From Sphaerisporangium album (GTDB lineage: Bacteria > Actinomycetota > Actinomycetes > Streptosporangiales > Streptosporangiaceae): a stretch of 64,000 nt of DNA. Position 1 is the stretch's first letter, and each line of letters starts with the position of its first letter. Positions 10,424-18,982 of this stretch are shown piece after piece. The position numbers and the translations under genes were made by a program. The notes below the pieces were generated by a model that was given only the letters and a program-made list of their open reading frames with translations, was not told where the DNA came from and did not search any database. The DNA lies in contig NZ_QOIL01000018.1 of assembly GCF_003323745.1 (NCBI RefSeq), positions 62,001-126,000 on the forward strand, given 5' to 3'.

Positions 10424-10594
10424 TGCGGGTCACACGCGGGCGACATAGCCCATTAGGACGGTTTAGATCCTTCGATTAGGGGGTTCAAGGGGGCCGGCCG
10501 GGCCGGTCTTGTGCCGTGTGACCTGCGACACAAGCGTGCCCGACCGAAGATAACGGTCTCAACACGACTCGCCGCCGAACGGATAAACGTATGG

Positions 10595-11281
10595 TTACGC
10601 CTCGGCGAGCCCCCTGAGCAGGGCGTCCAGCCCCCGCTCGAAGGCCTCCGCGGCCTCCTCCCCGGACTCGGGAACGGCCGCCGTCGCGCCGCCGAGTCTA
10701 GCGCCGCCAAGGCCGCCGGTCCCGCCGTTCGCGGACTCCGCGGCGTCCTCGGCGTCATCCAGGTCACCGTCGTCGCCCGCCGGGCCCGCCGCCCAGCCGG
10801 ACCGCTGGAACTCCACCGCCACGCTGCCCATCACGTACGCCCGCAGCGTGCGCACGGCCCGCGCGGCGTCGCCGAGCCCGGAGGCGTCCAGTTGCTCGGC
10901 CTGCTCGCGGATCGCCATGAGCGCCGTGCCCCGGGGAGGCTTGGTCAGGGCGAGGGCCAGCACGCCGGGGTGCTCCAGCAGCGCGGCCCGGCTCGCCCGT
11001 GCCCACGCGCGGGCGACGTCCTGCCAGCCCGCCGCGCCGGAGGGCTCGACGGCGACGGTCGTGACGTGCTCGGCCAGCGCGTCCATGAGCGCCTCCTTGC
11101 CGCGGGGGAGGTGATGGTAGATGGCCATCGCCTCCACCTGGAGCGCGTCGCCGAGCCGGCGCATGGTGAGCCGCCGCAGGCCCTGGCCGTCGGCGATGTG
11201 CAGAGCCGCCTCGATGATGCGCTCGCGGGACAGGGGGACGGGAGGTCGTTTCGCCGGCATACAGGGCATGATCCACACCAT
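10595..11281 (-). CDS. TetR-family transcriptional regulator
   Basis: 228 residues. The helix-turn-helix (about 15-62) reads ERIIEAALHIADGQGLRRLTMRRLGDAL followed by YHHLPRGKEALMDAL. A TetR_C-type ligand domain follows, of the group near drug-efflux and tetracycline-like regulators. The last 60 residues contain a Gly/Ala/Asp-rich, probably disordered stretch. Three starts are possible. The first (ATG at 11281) has TACAAA as a -10 box ending exactly eight bases before it, which would make a leaderless mRNA; Met5 and Met8 have only weak sites. A palindromic dyad covers that -10, so self-repression is likely. Target genes unknown. Confidence 0.8.
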   Translation of the reverse strand: MVWIMPCMPAKRPPVPLSRERIIEAALHIADGQGLRRLTMRRLGDALQVEAMAIYHHLPRGKEALMDALAEHVTTVAVEPSGAAGWQDVARAWARASRAALLEHPGVLALALTKPPRGTALMAIREQAEQLDASGLGDAARAVRTLRAYVMGSVAVEFQRSGWAAGPAGDDGDLDDAEDAAESANGGTGGLGGARLGGATAAVPESGEEAAEAFERGLDALLRGLAEA

Positions 11282-11282
11282 G

Positions 11283-11298
11283 GCTTACTTTGTAAAGG
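11283..11298. promoter_or_regulatory. TetR-style operator dyad, copy A
   Basis: GCTTACTTTGTAAAGG, with TTAC-TTT-GTAA as the palindrome, sits directly at the start of the tetR gene and overlaps its proposed -10. Three related sites lie at 33969, 44568 and 57724. Confidence 0.5.
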
Positions 11299-11399
11299 CC
11301 GCCGCGCCGTACCGGCGGCCCGACCCCTCGGCGGGCGGCGTACGCTAGGGCGAGCGACGAACGCCGGATCACCGGCGAAGTGCCGAGAAAGGGCAGGCG

Positions 11400-11816
11400 A
11401 TGGCGTTTTTCCGTCCGAGGGTGAGCCGGGAGGCGGAGGTCAGGCACCACGCCGACCAGGAGGTCGGGAGGGGCTTCGCCCAGGTGCTGGAGAAGGCGCG
11501 TGAGGCCGAGCGCGCGCTGCGCCGGGCGCGGGCCGAGGGCGCGGGCGCGGCCGAGTTGCGGGCCGCGGGCCTGGCCTTCGACCGGGCGCTGACCGACGCG
11601 CTGCGCACCGCCGAGGCCGCCAGGCGGGCGACCCTGGGCGTGCGGGCCTACGACGACCGCATCCGGCGCCGCAAGGGGGTCGCCACCCCCGAGGGCGCCC
11701 GGTGGACCGCCGAGGTCGACCGGCTGCGCACGCTGCGCGAGGAGAACCGGCTGACCGGCATCGCCCGGGTGCCGCGCCCGTTCGTCTCCGCCCCCACCGG
11801 CGCCTCCGCGCACTAG
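11400..11816 (+). CDS. Hypothetical coiled-coil protein
   Basis: 138 residues. From about residue 8 to 80 it is a continuous Ala/Arg/Glu-rich amphipathic helix (VLEKAREAERALRRARAEG, then LRAAGLAFDRALTDALRTAE), predicted to form a coiled coil. A positively charged stretch (DDRIRRRKG) and a second short helix follow. No signal peptide or enzymatic motif. Start ATG with GAAAGGGCAGGCG upstream. No family recognised. It converges on the sigma-factor gene with a strong hairpin between the stops. Confidence 0.55.
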   Translation: MAFFRPRVSREAEVRHHADQEVGRGFAQVLEKAREAERALRRARAEGAGAAELRAAGLAFDRALTDALRTAEAARRATLGVRAYDDRIRRRKGVATPEGARWTAEVDRLRTLREENRLTGIARVPRPFVSAPTGASAH

Positions 11817-11828
11817 CCCGGACGCGCG

Positions 11829-11860
11829 CCGGCCTCCGCCCTGGTGTGGGCGGAGGCCGG
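11829..11860. terminator. Bidirectional terminator hairpin
   Basis: A 13-bp perfect stem, CCGGCCTCCGCCC with GGGCGGAGGCCGG, closed by TGGTGT, lies between the convergent coiled-coil gene and the sigma-factor gene. Confidence 0.7.
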
Positions 11861-11877
11861 TCGTCGTCGGGGTGGTG

Positions 11878-13266
11878 TCAGCTCGCCCAGTCGAGCAGCG
11901 GCCGGGTGTTGCTCGGGTGGCGCAGCTTGCTGAGCGACTCCTTCTCGAGCTGGCGGATGCGCTCCCGGGTCAGGCCCAGGTGCTTGCCGATCTCGTCCAG
12001 CGTGTGGGGCTTGCCGTCGATCAGGCCGAAGCGCAGCGCCATGATCTTGGCCTCGCGCGGGGTGAGGTTGTCCAGGACCCCGCGCAGCTCGGCGCCGAGC
12101 AGCTGCCGGTCGACGACCTCCGAGGCCTCGGGCGCGTCGACGTCCTCGATCAGGTCGCCGATGGTGGTCTCGCCGTCCTCGCCGATGGTCGCGTTCAGGC
12201 TGATCGGCTGGCGGCTGGTGCGCAGCAGCTCCTCGATCTGGTCGGGGGTTTTGTCGAGCTCCACGGCCAGTTCCTCGGGGGTGGGCTCGCGGCCCAGGCG
12301 CTGGTGCATGTCACGCTCGACGCGCGACAGCTTGGACAGAAGCTCCAGCACGTGGACGGGCAGGCGGATCGTCCGGGCCGAGTCGGCGAAGCCGCGCTGG
12401 ATCGCCTGGCGGATCCACCACATCGCGTACGTCGAGAACTTGTACCCCTTGGAGTAGTCGAACTTCTCGACCGCGCGGATCAGGCCGAGGTTGCCCTCCT
12501 GGACGACGTCCAGCAGCGCCATGCCGCGGTCGGTGTACTTCTTGGCCACCGACACGACCAGGCGCAGGTTGGCCTCCAGCATGTGGTCCTTGGCGCGCCT
12601 GCCGTCCTCGACGACCCACTCCAGCTCCGCGCGCTCGTCCTCGCCCGGCGACTCCGTCTCCAGCTTGTGCTCGGCGTACAGGCCGGCCTCGATGCGCTTG
12701 GCCAGCTCGACCTCCTCGGCCGCGGTGAGCAGCGTGCGGCGGCCGATGGACTTGAGGTAGGTGTGCACCGAGTCGCCCATGACCGAGGACTGGTCGTCCA
12801 GGTCCATGGTCTCGTTCTGGAGCTCGTTCTCGTCGGGCTCCTCCCAGACGTCCTGGGGACCCGGCTCCTCGTCGGGGACGGCCGCGGCGGGGGCGGGGGC
12901 GGGTGTGGCGGTCTTGCGCGTGGCACGCCGGGGGCGGGGCTTGGTGGTGGCCTCGGTGGGCGTGATGGTGGTGCTGGTCATTGCGCTCTTCGCGGTAGTC
13001 TCCACAGTGGTGCTCTTACGAGTATCGCGCGACGGGTCGCCGGCCTTCGGGGCGGGCTCCCTCTCCGCGGCCAGGCTCACGCCCGCCTCGGTGAGCTCGC
13101 GCAGGATCGAGCGGCCCTTGGCCGGGCTGATCCGCGCCGACGAGAACGCCTCGCGCAACTCCGCGAGGGAAAGGTGACCCTGAGCTCGACCTCTGTCGAG
13201 AACGCGGTCGAGGGTCGTCGAGGGCGCCTCGCGCTCGGTCGAGGCCGCCGCGGCAGTTCGGGGCAT
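11878..13266 (-). CDS. RNA polymerase sigma-70 factor, primary or primary-like (RpoD/HrdB/SigB group)
   Basis: 462 residues. The N-terminus is region 1.1-like (LDRVLDRGRAQGHLSLAELRE), followed by a Lys/Pro/Ala linker with an acidic patch. Region 1.2 is VHTYLKSIGRRTLL. Region 2 contains LRLVVSVAKKYTDRGM and the aromatic melting motif KFSTYAMWWIRQAI. Region 3 and region 4 follow, with the helix-turn-helix TLDEIGKHLGLTRERIRQLE. It resembles a principal sigma but differs from Streptomyces HrdB in region 3 (LSKLSRVERDMHQRLG), so it may be a group 2 paralogue. ATG start, GAGGAGG seven bases upstream; the GTG six bases earlier is too close. Confidence 0.9.
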   Translation of the reverse strand: MPRTAAAASTEREAPSTTLDRVLDRGRAQGHLSLAELREAFSSARISPAKGRSILRELTEAGVSLAAEREPAPKAGDPSRDTRKSTTVETTAKSAMTSTTITPTEATTKPRPRRATRKTATPAPAPAAAVPDEEPGPQDVWEEPDENELQNETMDLDDQSSVMGDSVHTYLKSIGRRTLLTAAEEVELAKRIEAGLYAEHKLETESPGEDERAELEWVVEDGRRAKDHMLEANLRLVVSVAKKYTDRGMALLDVVQEGNLGLIRAVEKFDYSKGYKFSTYAMWWIRQAIQRGFADSARTIRLPVHVLELLSKLSRVERDMHQRLGREPTPEELAVELDKTPDQIEELLRTSRQPISLNATIGEDGETTIGDLIEDVDAPEASEVVDRQLLGAELRGVLDNLTPREAKIMALRFGLIDGKPHTLDEIGKHLGLTRERIRQLEKESLSKLRHPSNTRPLLDWAS

Positions 13267-13348
13267 GAGCACACCTCCTCCGTCACGGAGTCGTCTGATT
13301 CAGTCGATGGGATGGCGCGGCGTTCGCGTTCGGCGCACCAGTATCAAT

Positions 13349-13373
13349 AACGTCGGACGCCGTCGTTTGTTCC
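13349..13373 (-). promoter_or_regulatory. Possible ECF-type promoter for the sigma-factor gene
   Basis: On the minus strand GGAAC (13369-13373), 17 bases and GTT (13349-13351) lie about 85 bases before the start. This resembles the SigR consensus GGAAT-N18-GTT, one base short. Streptomyces hrdB is partly driven by such promoters. Weak single-site evidence. The rest of the 345-base gap shows no gene. Confidence 0.25.
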
Positions 13374-13565
13374 CGCGGCCCGCAACACCGTGACCGATCA
13401 ACTCCTGATCTACCGGCTCGTCCTCCCTGGTCCTGGTGCCCCCTGCCCGCGATCGGGGCTTCGACACCGCCCTTCGCCCGCCGCCGCGAACATCCGCTCC
13501 CACGTCTCCTCCGGCGTCCGTTGCGTGCCCCCGCCGCGAGGTGGCGGGACCCCGGCATGAAAGAA

Positions 13566-13593
13566 GGCGGGCCCCGTCGTGGTGGCCCGCCTC
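13566..13593 (-). terminator. Rho-independent terminator after the small secreted protein
   Basis: GGCGGGCC (13567-13574) pairs with GGCCCGCC (13585-13592); on the minus strand the stem is followed by the T-rich TTCTTTC. It lies 20 bases past the stop of the gene at 13612-13980. Confidence 0.75.
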
Positions 13594-13611
13594 CCCGGCG
13601 TGATCGCGCCG

Positions 13612-13980
13612 TCAGCTACCGGGCTTCTTGGTGGGGGTCTTCTCCGGCGTCAGCACGGGCATCGGCATCGGCTCGGCGCTCTCCAGCCGCTTCTCGGTCC
13701 AGTACTCCGCCACCTTGCCCGGGTCGGAGTTCATCTCCGGGTTGGTGACGACGAATTTCTCCGGCGAGCGGGTCGGCTCGGCGTTCTGGGGGACCTCGGG
13801 GCCGGGAATCTGGCCTGGAGCCTCACCCGGGCCCGGGGTCGTGGAGCTCTGCGACTCCTGACCGGCCTTCTCGGACTTTTCCACCCGTCCGGACGCGGCG
13901 GCGGCCGCGACGGAGATGCCCCCGGCGAGGACCACACCGGCCACTCCGGCCGAGATCCACATCTTGCGGGTTGGGTTCAT
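13612..13980 (-). CDS. Small exported protein with a protease-propeptide-like motif
   Basis: 122 residues. A short basic start (MNPTRKM) and a hydrophobic segment (about 8-30, ending AAAAASG) look like a signal peptide or membrane anchor. A Ser/Pro/Glu-rich disordered stretch follows, and near the C-terminus VAEYWTEKRLESAEPMPMP. A Y-W-T-x-x-R-(M/L)-x-x-A motif of this kind is, from memory, found just before the catalytic domain of secreted actinobacterial trypsin-like proteases. Here no protease domain follows: the protein ends in a Lys/Pro/Thr tail. Either a stand-alone propeptide relative or the residue of a truncated protease; function unknown. Own terminator downstream. Confidence 0.55.
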   Translation of the reverse strand: MNPTRKMWISAGVAGVVLAGGISVAAAAASGRVEKSEKAGQESQSSTTPGPGEAPGQIPGPEVPQNAEPTRSPEKFVVTNPEMNSDPGKVAEYWTEKRLESAEPMPMPVLTPEKTPTKKPGS

Positions 13981-14058
13981 CGAGGCGTCCTTCCTGATCC
14001 AGCCTGTCCGTATGACGCGCTGGACGTCACTTCCGGTTCCCTTGACGGGACATTGTGG

Positions 14059-15249
14059 TCAAGAAGGATCGCTTGTGCCAACAAACCCGGAAATCTCATC
14101 ACGTATCGCGACAAGATCGTGTTTGCCGTTGGGCAGCAGCGGCAGCCGGTCCACCACCGCCAGCGCGCGCGGCGCCGCGTACCCCGGCAGGCGCGTCTTC
14201 ACCAGCGACCGGAGCTCGGCCAGGGGCGGGGGAGCGGCCGGGTCGGCCGCGACCACCACCGCGACGACCTCCTGCCCCCACTGCGGGTGGGGACGGCCGA
14301 CCACGACGGCCTCCCGCACTCCCGGGTGCCCGGCCAGCAGACCGGCCACCGTCCCGGCCAGGACCTTCCGCCCCCCGGTGTTGATCACGTCGTCCACCCG
14401 GCCCAGCACCCGCAGCCGGCCCTCCTGGAACGTCCCGAGGTCGGAGGTGACGAACCGGCCGCCGTCCAGCGCCGCCGCCGTCAGGTCGGGCCGCAGCCGG
14501 TACCCCGAGAACAGCACCGGCCCGGCGACACGGATGCGCCCGTCCGGCCCCACATCGGCCCGTACCCCGTCCAGCGGGACGCCGTCGTACACGCACCCCC
14601 CGCACGTCTCGCTCATGCCGTACGTGCCCACCACGCGCGCGCCGGCCCTCCGGGCCGCCTCCACCAGGCCGGGAGGGGCGGCGGCGCCGCCCAGCAGGAT
14701 CGTGCGGAACCCCGACAGGTCCGCCCCCGCGTCGAGCATGCGCCGGAGCTGGGTGGGCACCAGGGACACGTGGCCGGCGCCGCTCGCCGCCACCGCCTCG
14801 GGGTCGAACCGCTCGTGGACCAGCGGCTCCGACCCGCCAAGCGTCGCCCGGACCAGCACCTGCAGGCCCGAGACGTGCGAGGGCGGCAGGCAGCACAGCC
14901 AGCGCTCGCCGGGCGAGGCGCCGAGCCGCGCCAGCGACGCCGTCGCCGAGGCCGTCAGCGCCGAGGCCGTCAGCTCCACCCCTTTGGGCGTTCCGGTGGA
15001 GCCGCTCGTCGCGATGATCACCGCGACCCCGTCCCCCGCCGGAACCCCGCCGGGCAGAGCCCGGACCTCGCCGGGGGTCACCAGGTGGGTCGGGCGCATC
15101 GCCTCCAGCGTGGCGCGCAGCGCCGGGGCGGGCAGGGACGGATCCAGCGGCAGCACGGCCGGGCCGTCGCCGAGGAGCGCCTCGCGGACCTTCCGCGCCA
15201 CCAGCGGCCCGGGGCTGGAAACCACCGCGTGCACCGGTCGCTCAGTCAC
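14059..15249 (-). CDS. menE: o-Succinylbenzoate--CoA ligase (menaquinone pathway)
   Basis: 396 residues, an AMP-forming acyl-CoA synthetase of the short MenE type. The ATP loop is IIATSGSTGTPKGVELT. YGMSETCGG and the hinge GRVDDVINTGGRKV follow, and the C-terminal catalytic lysine is in LPNGKHD. It activates 2-succinylbenzoate for ring closure by MenB. GTG start at 15249 is chosen because the conserved N-terminus begins there and upstream codons are not protein-like. It is divergent from menD with 181 bases between starts; menF is 11 kb away and menB/menC/menA are not in the window. Confidence 0.88.
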   Translation of the reverse strand: MTERPVHAVVSSPGPLVARKVREALLGDGPAVLPLDPSLPAPALRATLEAMRPTHLVTPGEVRALPGGVPAGDGVAVIIATSGSTGTPKGVELTASALTASATASLARLGASPGERWLCCLPPSHVSGLQVLVRATLGGSEPLVHERFDPEAVAASGAGHVSLVPTQLRRMLDAGADLSGFRTILLGGAAAPPGLVEAARRAGARVVGTYGMSETCGGCVYDGVPLDGVRADVGPDGRIRVAGPVLFSGYRLRPDLTAAALDGGRFVTSDLGTFQEGRLRVLGRVDDVINTGGRKVLAGTVAGLLAGHPGVREAVVVGRPHPQWGQEVVAVVVAADPAAPPPLAELRSLVKTRLPGYAAPRALAVVDRLPLLPNGKHDLVAIRDEISGFVGTSDPS

Positions 15250-15430
15250 GGTCGTAAGGTTAGTCCCGATGGCAGGCGTCCCCGCGCGCGGCGCCGGGCG
15301 CAGTGAGGAGCGAGACTGATCGTGGGCGTTGTCGACCGCAAGCGCGCCGTCCCGGCCGCTCGATGACGGCCTCACGCGTCCCCGCCGCGGCGTTCCCTCC
15401 CGCCCGGCCCAGCGTGCCAGGGGAGGGCCG

Positions 15431-17113
15431 GTGAACCCGGCGACGGCGCTGAGCGACGTCCTGATCGACGAGCTGGTGCGCTGCGGGCTGACCGACGTGG
15501 TGCTCGCCCCCGGCTCGCGGTCCGCGCCGCTGGCCCTCGCGGCGCACGCCGACTCCCGCGTCCGGCTGCACGTCCGCATCGACGAGCGGTCGGCCTCGTT
15601 CCTCGCGCTCGGCCTGGCCCGCAGGTCCGAGCGTCCCGTCGCGCTGGTCTGCACCTCCGGCAGCGCCGCCGCCAACTTCCACCCGGCGGTCATCGAGGCG
15701 GGCGAGTCCGGCGTGCCGCTGCTGCTGCTCACCGCCGACCGGCCGCCGGAGCTGCGGGGCACCGGCGCCAGCCAGACCATCGACCAGCTGAAGCTGTACG
15801 GCGCGGCCGTCCGCTGGTTCGCCGAGGCCGGCGTGCCCGAGGAGCGTCCGGGCCAGGTCGCCTACTGGCGCTCGCTGGCCTGCCGCGCCTACCAGCGCGC
15901 CCTCGGCCCGGGCGACCCCGGCCCCGTCCACCTCAACCTCGCCTTCCGCGAGCCGCTGATCCCCGACGGCGACACCTCCTGGTGCGAGCCGCTGGACGGC
16001 GGCGCGGGCGGGCCCTGGGTGCGGGCGCGGGTGGCGCCCCCCTCGGCCGGGCTGCACGTCACCCCCACCCGCCGGGGCGTGCTCGTCGTCGGCGACGGCG
16101 CGGTCAACGTGCGGCGGTACGTCGCCGCCGCCGGCATGGCGGGCTGGCCGGTGCTGTCAGAGCCGAGCGGCGGCGCCCGCTACGGCGACAACGCCGTCTC
16201 GGCCTACCACTTCCTGCTCGGCGTCCCCGAGTTCGCCGACGCCCACATCCCCGACGTGGTGGTGACGCTGGGGCGGCCGAGCCTGTCGCGCACGCTGCTG
16301 TCGTGGCTCAGGCGGGCGCCCGAGCACGTCGTGGTCACCCGCGACCTGTCGCGCTGGCCCGACCCCACCCGCTCGGCCACCCAGGTCGCCGAGGCCGTCG
16401 AGATCGCCGCGGCCCCCGGCGACGACGGCTGGCTGCGGTCCTGGCGCGCCGCCGACGCGGCCGCGCGGCGCGCGGTGGACGCCGTGCTGGACGACACGGG
16501 CATCAGCGAGCCGCGCCTGGCCAGGGACCTCGCCGAGCTGCTGCCGAACAACTCCCTGTTGTTCTGCGGTTCCTCCATGCCGATCCGGGACCTGGACCAG
16601 GCCATGCGCCCCCGCCGCGGCCTGCGCCTGCTCGCCAACCGCGGCGCCTCCGGCATCGACGGGCTGGTGTCCACCGCGGTCGGCGCGGCGCTCGCCCACA
16701 ACGGGCCGTCCTACGCCCTGCTGGGCGACCTGACGCTGCTGCACGACCAGAACGGCCTCATCCTCGGCCCCCGCGAGCCCCGCCCCGACCTGTGCGTGGT
16801 CGTCGTCAACAACGACGGCGGCGGCATCTTCTCCCTGCTGCCCCAGGCCGGGCTCCCGGACTCCTTCGAACGCGTCTTCGGCACCCCCCACGGCGTCGAC
16901 CTGTCCTACCTCGCCGCCGCCACGGGCACCCCGCACACCCTGGTGACCTCGATCGGCGACCTGCCCAAGGCGATCAGGGGCGAGGGCCTGCGCCTGGTGG
17001 AGGCCCGCACCGACCGCGTGGAGAACGCCCGAATACACACGGAAATGCGCGACGCCGCCCACGAGGCCGTCCGGCAGTCGGCGGCCATGGAGGGAAGGAC
17101 GGAGAGCACCTAG
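15431..17113 (+). CDS. menD: SEPHCHC synthase (2-succinyl-5-enolpyruvyl-6-hydroxy-3-cyclohexene-1-carboxylate synthase)
   Basis: 560 residues from the GTG that follows GGGAGGG. A ThDP enzyme that joins isochorismate and 2-oxoglutarate. The N-terminal pyrimidine-binding domain has LAPGSRSAPLALA and the RIDERSASFLALG activation glutamate. The C-terminal PP domain has the GDL...NN metal signature (ALLGDLTLLHDQNG to VVVVNNDGGGIFS). An upstream ATG in frame would add 34 unconserved residues. Only three bases separate its stop from the next ATG, so the glycosylase gene is probably co-transcribed. Confidence 0.92.
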   Translation: MNPATALSDVLIDELVRCGLTDVVLAPGSRSAPLALAAHADSRVRLHVRIDERSASFLALGLARRSERPVALVCTSGSAAANFHPAVIEAGESGVPLLLLTADRPPELRGTGASQTIDQLKLYGAAVRWFAEAGVPEERPGQVAYWRSLACRAYQRALGPGDPGPVHLNLAFREPLIPDGDTSWCEPLDGGAGGPWVRARVAPPSAGLHVTPTRRGVLVVGDGAVNVRRYVAAAGMAGWPVLSEPSGGARYGDNAVSAYHFLLGVPEFADAHIPDVVVTLGRPSLSRTLLSWLRRAPEHVVVTRDLSRWPDPTRSATQVAEAVEIAAAPGDDGWLRSWRAADAAARRAVDAVLDDTGISEPRLARDLAELLPNNSLLFCGSSMPIRDLDQAMRPRRGLRLLANRGASGIDGLVSTAVGAALAHNGPSYALLGDLTLLHDQNGLILGPREPRPDLCVVVVNNDGGGIFSLLPQAGLPDSFERVFGTPHGVDLSYLAAATGTPHTLVTSIGDLPKAIRGEGLRLVEARTDRVENARIHTEMRDAAHEAVRQSAAMEGRTEST

Positions 17114-17116
17114 ACC

Positions 17117-18058
17117 ATGTCCGACGCGTCCGATGCGCCGTGTGATGCGTCCCCGCACGGATTCACGCTCACCGCCAAGGGGCCGTTCGACTTCGGCGCC
17201 TCGCTGCGCTTCGTCGAGGACTGGCCGGCCACCAGCGCGCTGCCCTCCGACGGGCGGGCGCTGCGCTTCGTGTACTGCGCGGAGTCCGACTGGCTGCCGA
17301 TCGGCGTGACCGTGACGGCCACCCCGGGCGGGGTCGCCGTGGCCACGACGCGCGCCGCGGGGCCGGACCTCCGTGGCGAGGTGGCGCGAATCCTCTCCCT
17401 TGACGTGGACGGCTCTGGATTCGCCGAGCTCGGCGAGGCGGACCCGGTGCTCGGCGATCTGCAGCGGCGCGGTCCCGGCCTGCGGCCGGTGTGCTTCTGG
17501 AGCCCCTGGGAGGCCGCGTGCTGGGCGGTGATCGTGCAGCGCTCGTCCATGCTCATCGCCTCCCGGCTCAAGCAGCGCATCGCGGAGCGGTATGGCGCGA
17601 AGGTCAAGGTCGACGGGCGGGCGTACGCGGCCTTCCCCCCGCCCGTGACGCTGTTGGAGGCCGGCGGCCTCGGCCTGCCCACGCAGAAGGAGGAATGGCT
17701 GCGCGGGCTGGCCAGGGCGGCGCTCGACGGCGTGCTGACCGCCGAGCACCTGCGCTCGCTCGCCCCGGAGGAGGCCCTGGCCGAGCTGCGTGCCCTGCCC
17801 GGCGTGGGGCCGTTCTCCGCGGGGCTGATCCTGATCCGCGGCGCGGGCGCGCCGGACGCGTTCCCGGGCGACGAGCCGCGCCTGTTCGCGACCCTGCGCG
17901 AGGAGTACGGCCTGCGGGAGGACGCGCCGCCGTCCGCGTACCGCAGGCTGGCCGACGCGTGGCGGCCCTACCGCTCCTGGGCCTCCTTCCTGTTCCGCGC
18001 GTCCACCTACGGCGTCCTGGACGATCGAGTGCCCGATCCCGAGCGGGCGCCGAGCTGA
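17117..18058 (+). CDS. DNA-3-methyladenine glycosylase-like HhH-GPD protein (AlkA family)
   Basis: 313 residues. The N-terminal AlkA-like domain (TLTAKGPFDFGASLRF) is followed by a helical domain. The helix-hairpin-helix is LRALPGVGPFSAGLIL, with the catalytic aspartate in the following strand PDAFPGDEPRL. No iron-sulfur cysteines are present at the C-terminus, unlike Nth/MutY. Expected to excise alkylated bases in base-excision repair. ATG three bases after menD, probable operon. WRPYRSWASFLFR near the end is typical of the family. Confidence 0.8.
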   Translation: MSDASDAPCDASPHGFTLTAKGPFDFGASLRFVEDWPATSALPSDGRALRFVYCAESDWLPIGVTVTATPGGVAVATTRAAGPDLRGEVARILSLDVDGSGFAELGEADPVLGDLQRRGPGLRPVCFWSPWEAACWAVIVQRSSMLIASRLKQRIAERYGAKVKVDGRAYAAFPPPVTLLEAGGLGLPTQKEEWLRGLARAALDGVLTAEHLRSLAPEEALAELRALPGVGPFSAGLILIRGAGAPDAFPGDEPRLFATLREEYGLREDAPPSAYRRLADAWRPYRSWASFLFRASTYGVLDDRVPDPERAPS

Positions 18059-18083
18059 GCGAGCCCGGATCCCCGGCTCGGAC

Positions 18084-18110
18084 GCCCCGCCCGTACGGCG
18101 GACGCGGGGC
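18084..18110. terminator. Terminator hairpin between convergent genes
   Basis: GCCCCGC (18084-18090) pairs with GCGGGGC (18104-18110); the loop contains the palindrome CCGTACGG. It follows a smaller GAGCC...GGCTC hairpin. Located between the glycosylase stop and the methyltransferase stop. No T-tract. Confidence 0.5.
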
Positions 18111-18204
18111 TCATGACCGCTCGTGGTTTCATCAGCGATCGTCAGGGTTCAGAGGATCTTCCGGGCCACGGCACCGGCGGATCAGGCTCGGACTCGGGGG
18201 CGCG

Positions 18205-18861
18205 TCACGGCCGGCCCGTCGGTGCGCGGCGGGCCGAGAAGTAGGCGACCGCGCCGTCGGCGTCCACCTCGACGCGGTCGAAGCCCGCCGCGTCCAGCCA
18301 GCGGGGCAGATCCCGGGCCGTGCCCACGGTGGCGAAGATCCCGATCCGCTGGAACAGCCGGATCAGCGCGTCCTGGCGCGGACCGCCGCCGCGCACGACC
18401 GCGGTCCCGTGCAACCGGCCCCTGGGACGCAGGACGCGGGCCATCTCGGCGAGGGCCGCCGCCGGGTCGGGGAAACAGTGCAGGCCGAAATGGCTCAGGC
18501 ACCGGTCGAACTCGCCGTCGCGCAACGGCAGGTCCGCCACGTCGCCCTGGAGGAAACCGATGCCGTGCAGCCCGCCGCGCCGCGCCCGGTCGCGGGCCCG
18601 CCGCAGCATGAGCGGGGACAGGTCCAGCGCCACGTACCCGCTCACCCCGGGTTCGAGCTTCCTGAAGGCGGTGCCCCCGCCGCACGGGACGTCCAGCACC
18701 CGCTCACCGTCCGCCGGTTTGCGGGGACGGTCCAGGTCACGGTAGAAACGCCGCATGTCCGCGCCCCACAGGAGCCTGCCGCCGAGCCTGCCGAGCCGCT
18801 CGTGCGCGACGCCGAAGTCGTAGATCACCGCGGTGAGCCGCGCCCGACGCCAGCCGTCCAT
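18205..18861 (-). CDS. Class I SAM-dependent methyltransferase
   Basis: 218 residues from the ATG with GGAGG seven bases upstream; a GTG six codons earlier overlaps that site and is rejected. Motif I is VLDVPCGGGTA (55-65). Motif II/III follow as YVALDLSPLML and FLQGDVADLPLRDGEFD, then LRPRGRLHGTAV. These are typical UbiE/methyltransferase-11 features. The N-terminal helix (YDFGVAHERLGRLGGRLLWG) resembles small-molecule methyltransferases. Substrate unknown; its neighbours give no pathway clue. Confidence 0.75.
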   Translation of the reverse strand: MDGWRRARLTAVIYDFGVAHERLGRLGGRLLWGADMRRFYRDLDRPRKPADGERVLDVPCGGGTAFRKLEPGVSGYVALDLSPLMLRRARDRARRGGLHGIGFLQGDVADLPLRDGEFDRCLSHFGLHCFPDPAAALAEMARVLRPRGRLHGTAVVRGGGPRQDALIRLFQRIGIFATVGTARDLPRWLDAAGFDRVEVDADGAVAYFSARRAPTGRP

Positions 18862-18982
18862 GAGAAACCTCCACGCCACGCCCCACCTATGCCCCGAAGA
18901 CCGGCGATCCTTACGTCACGCCTAGGTCAGGTCTGCTTCAGTAAGTAAAACCCGATTCATCCCACGACATAGGGTGTGAGCC

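Noticed and set aside
13283-13558. Minus-strand frames upstream of the sigma-factor gene
   Set aside because: Arg/Gly-rich, no ribosome site or homology; the region is better read as promoter DNA.
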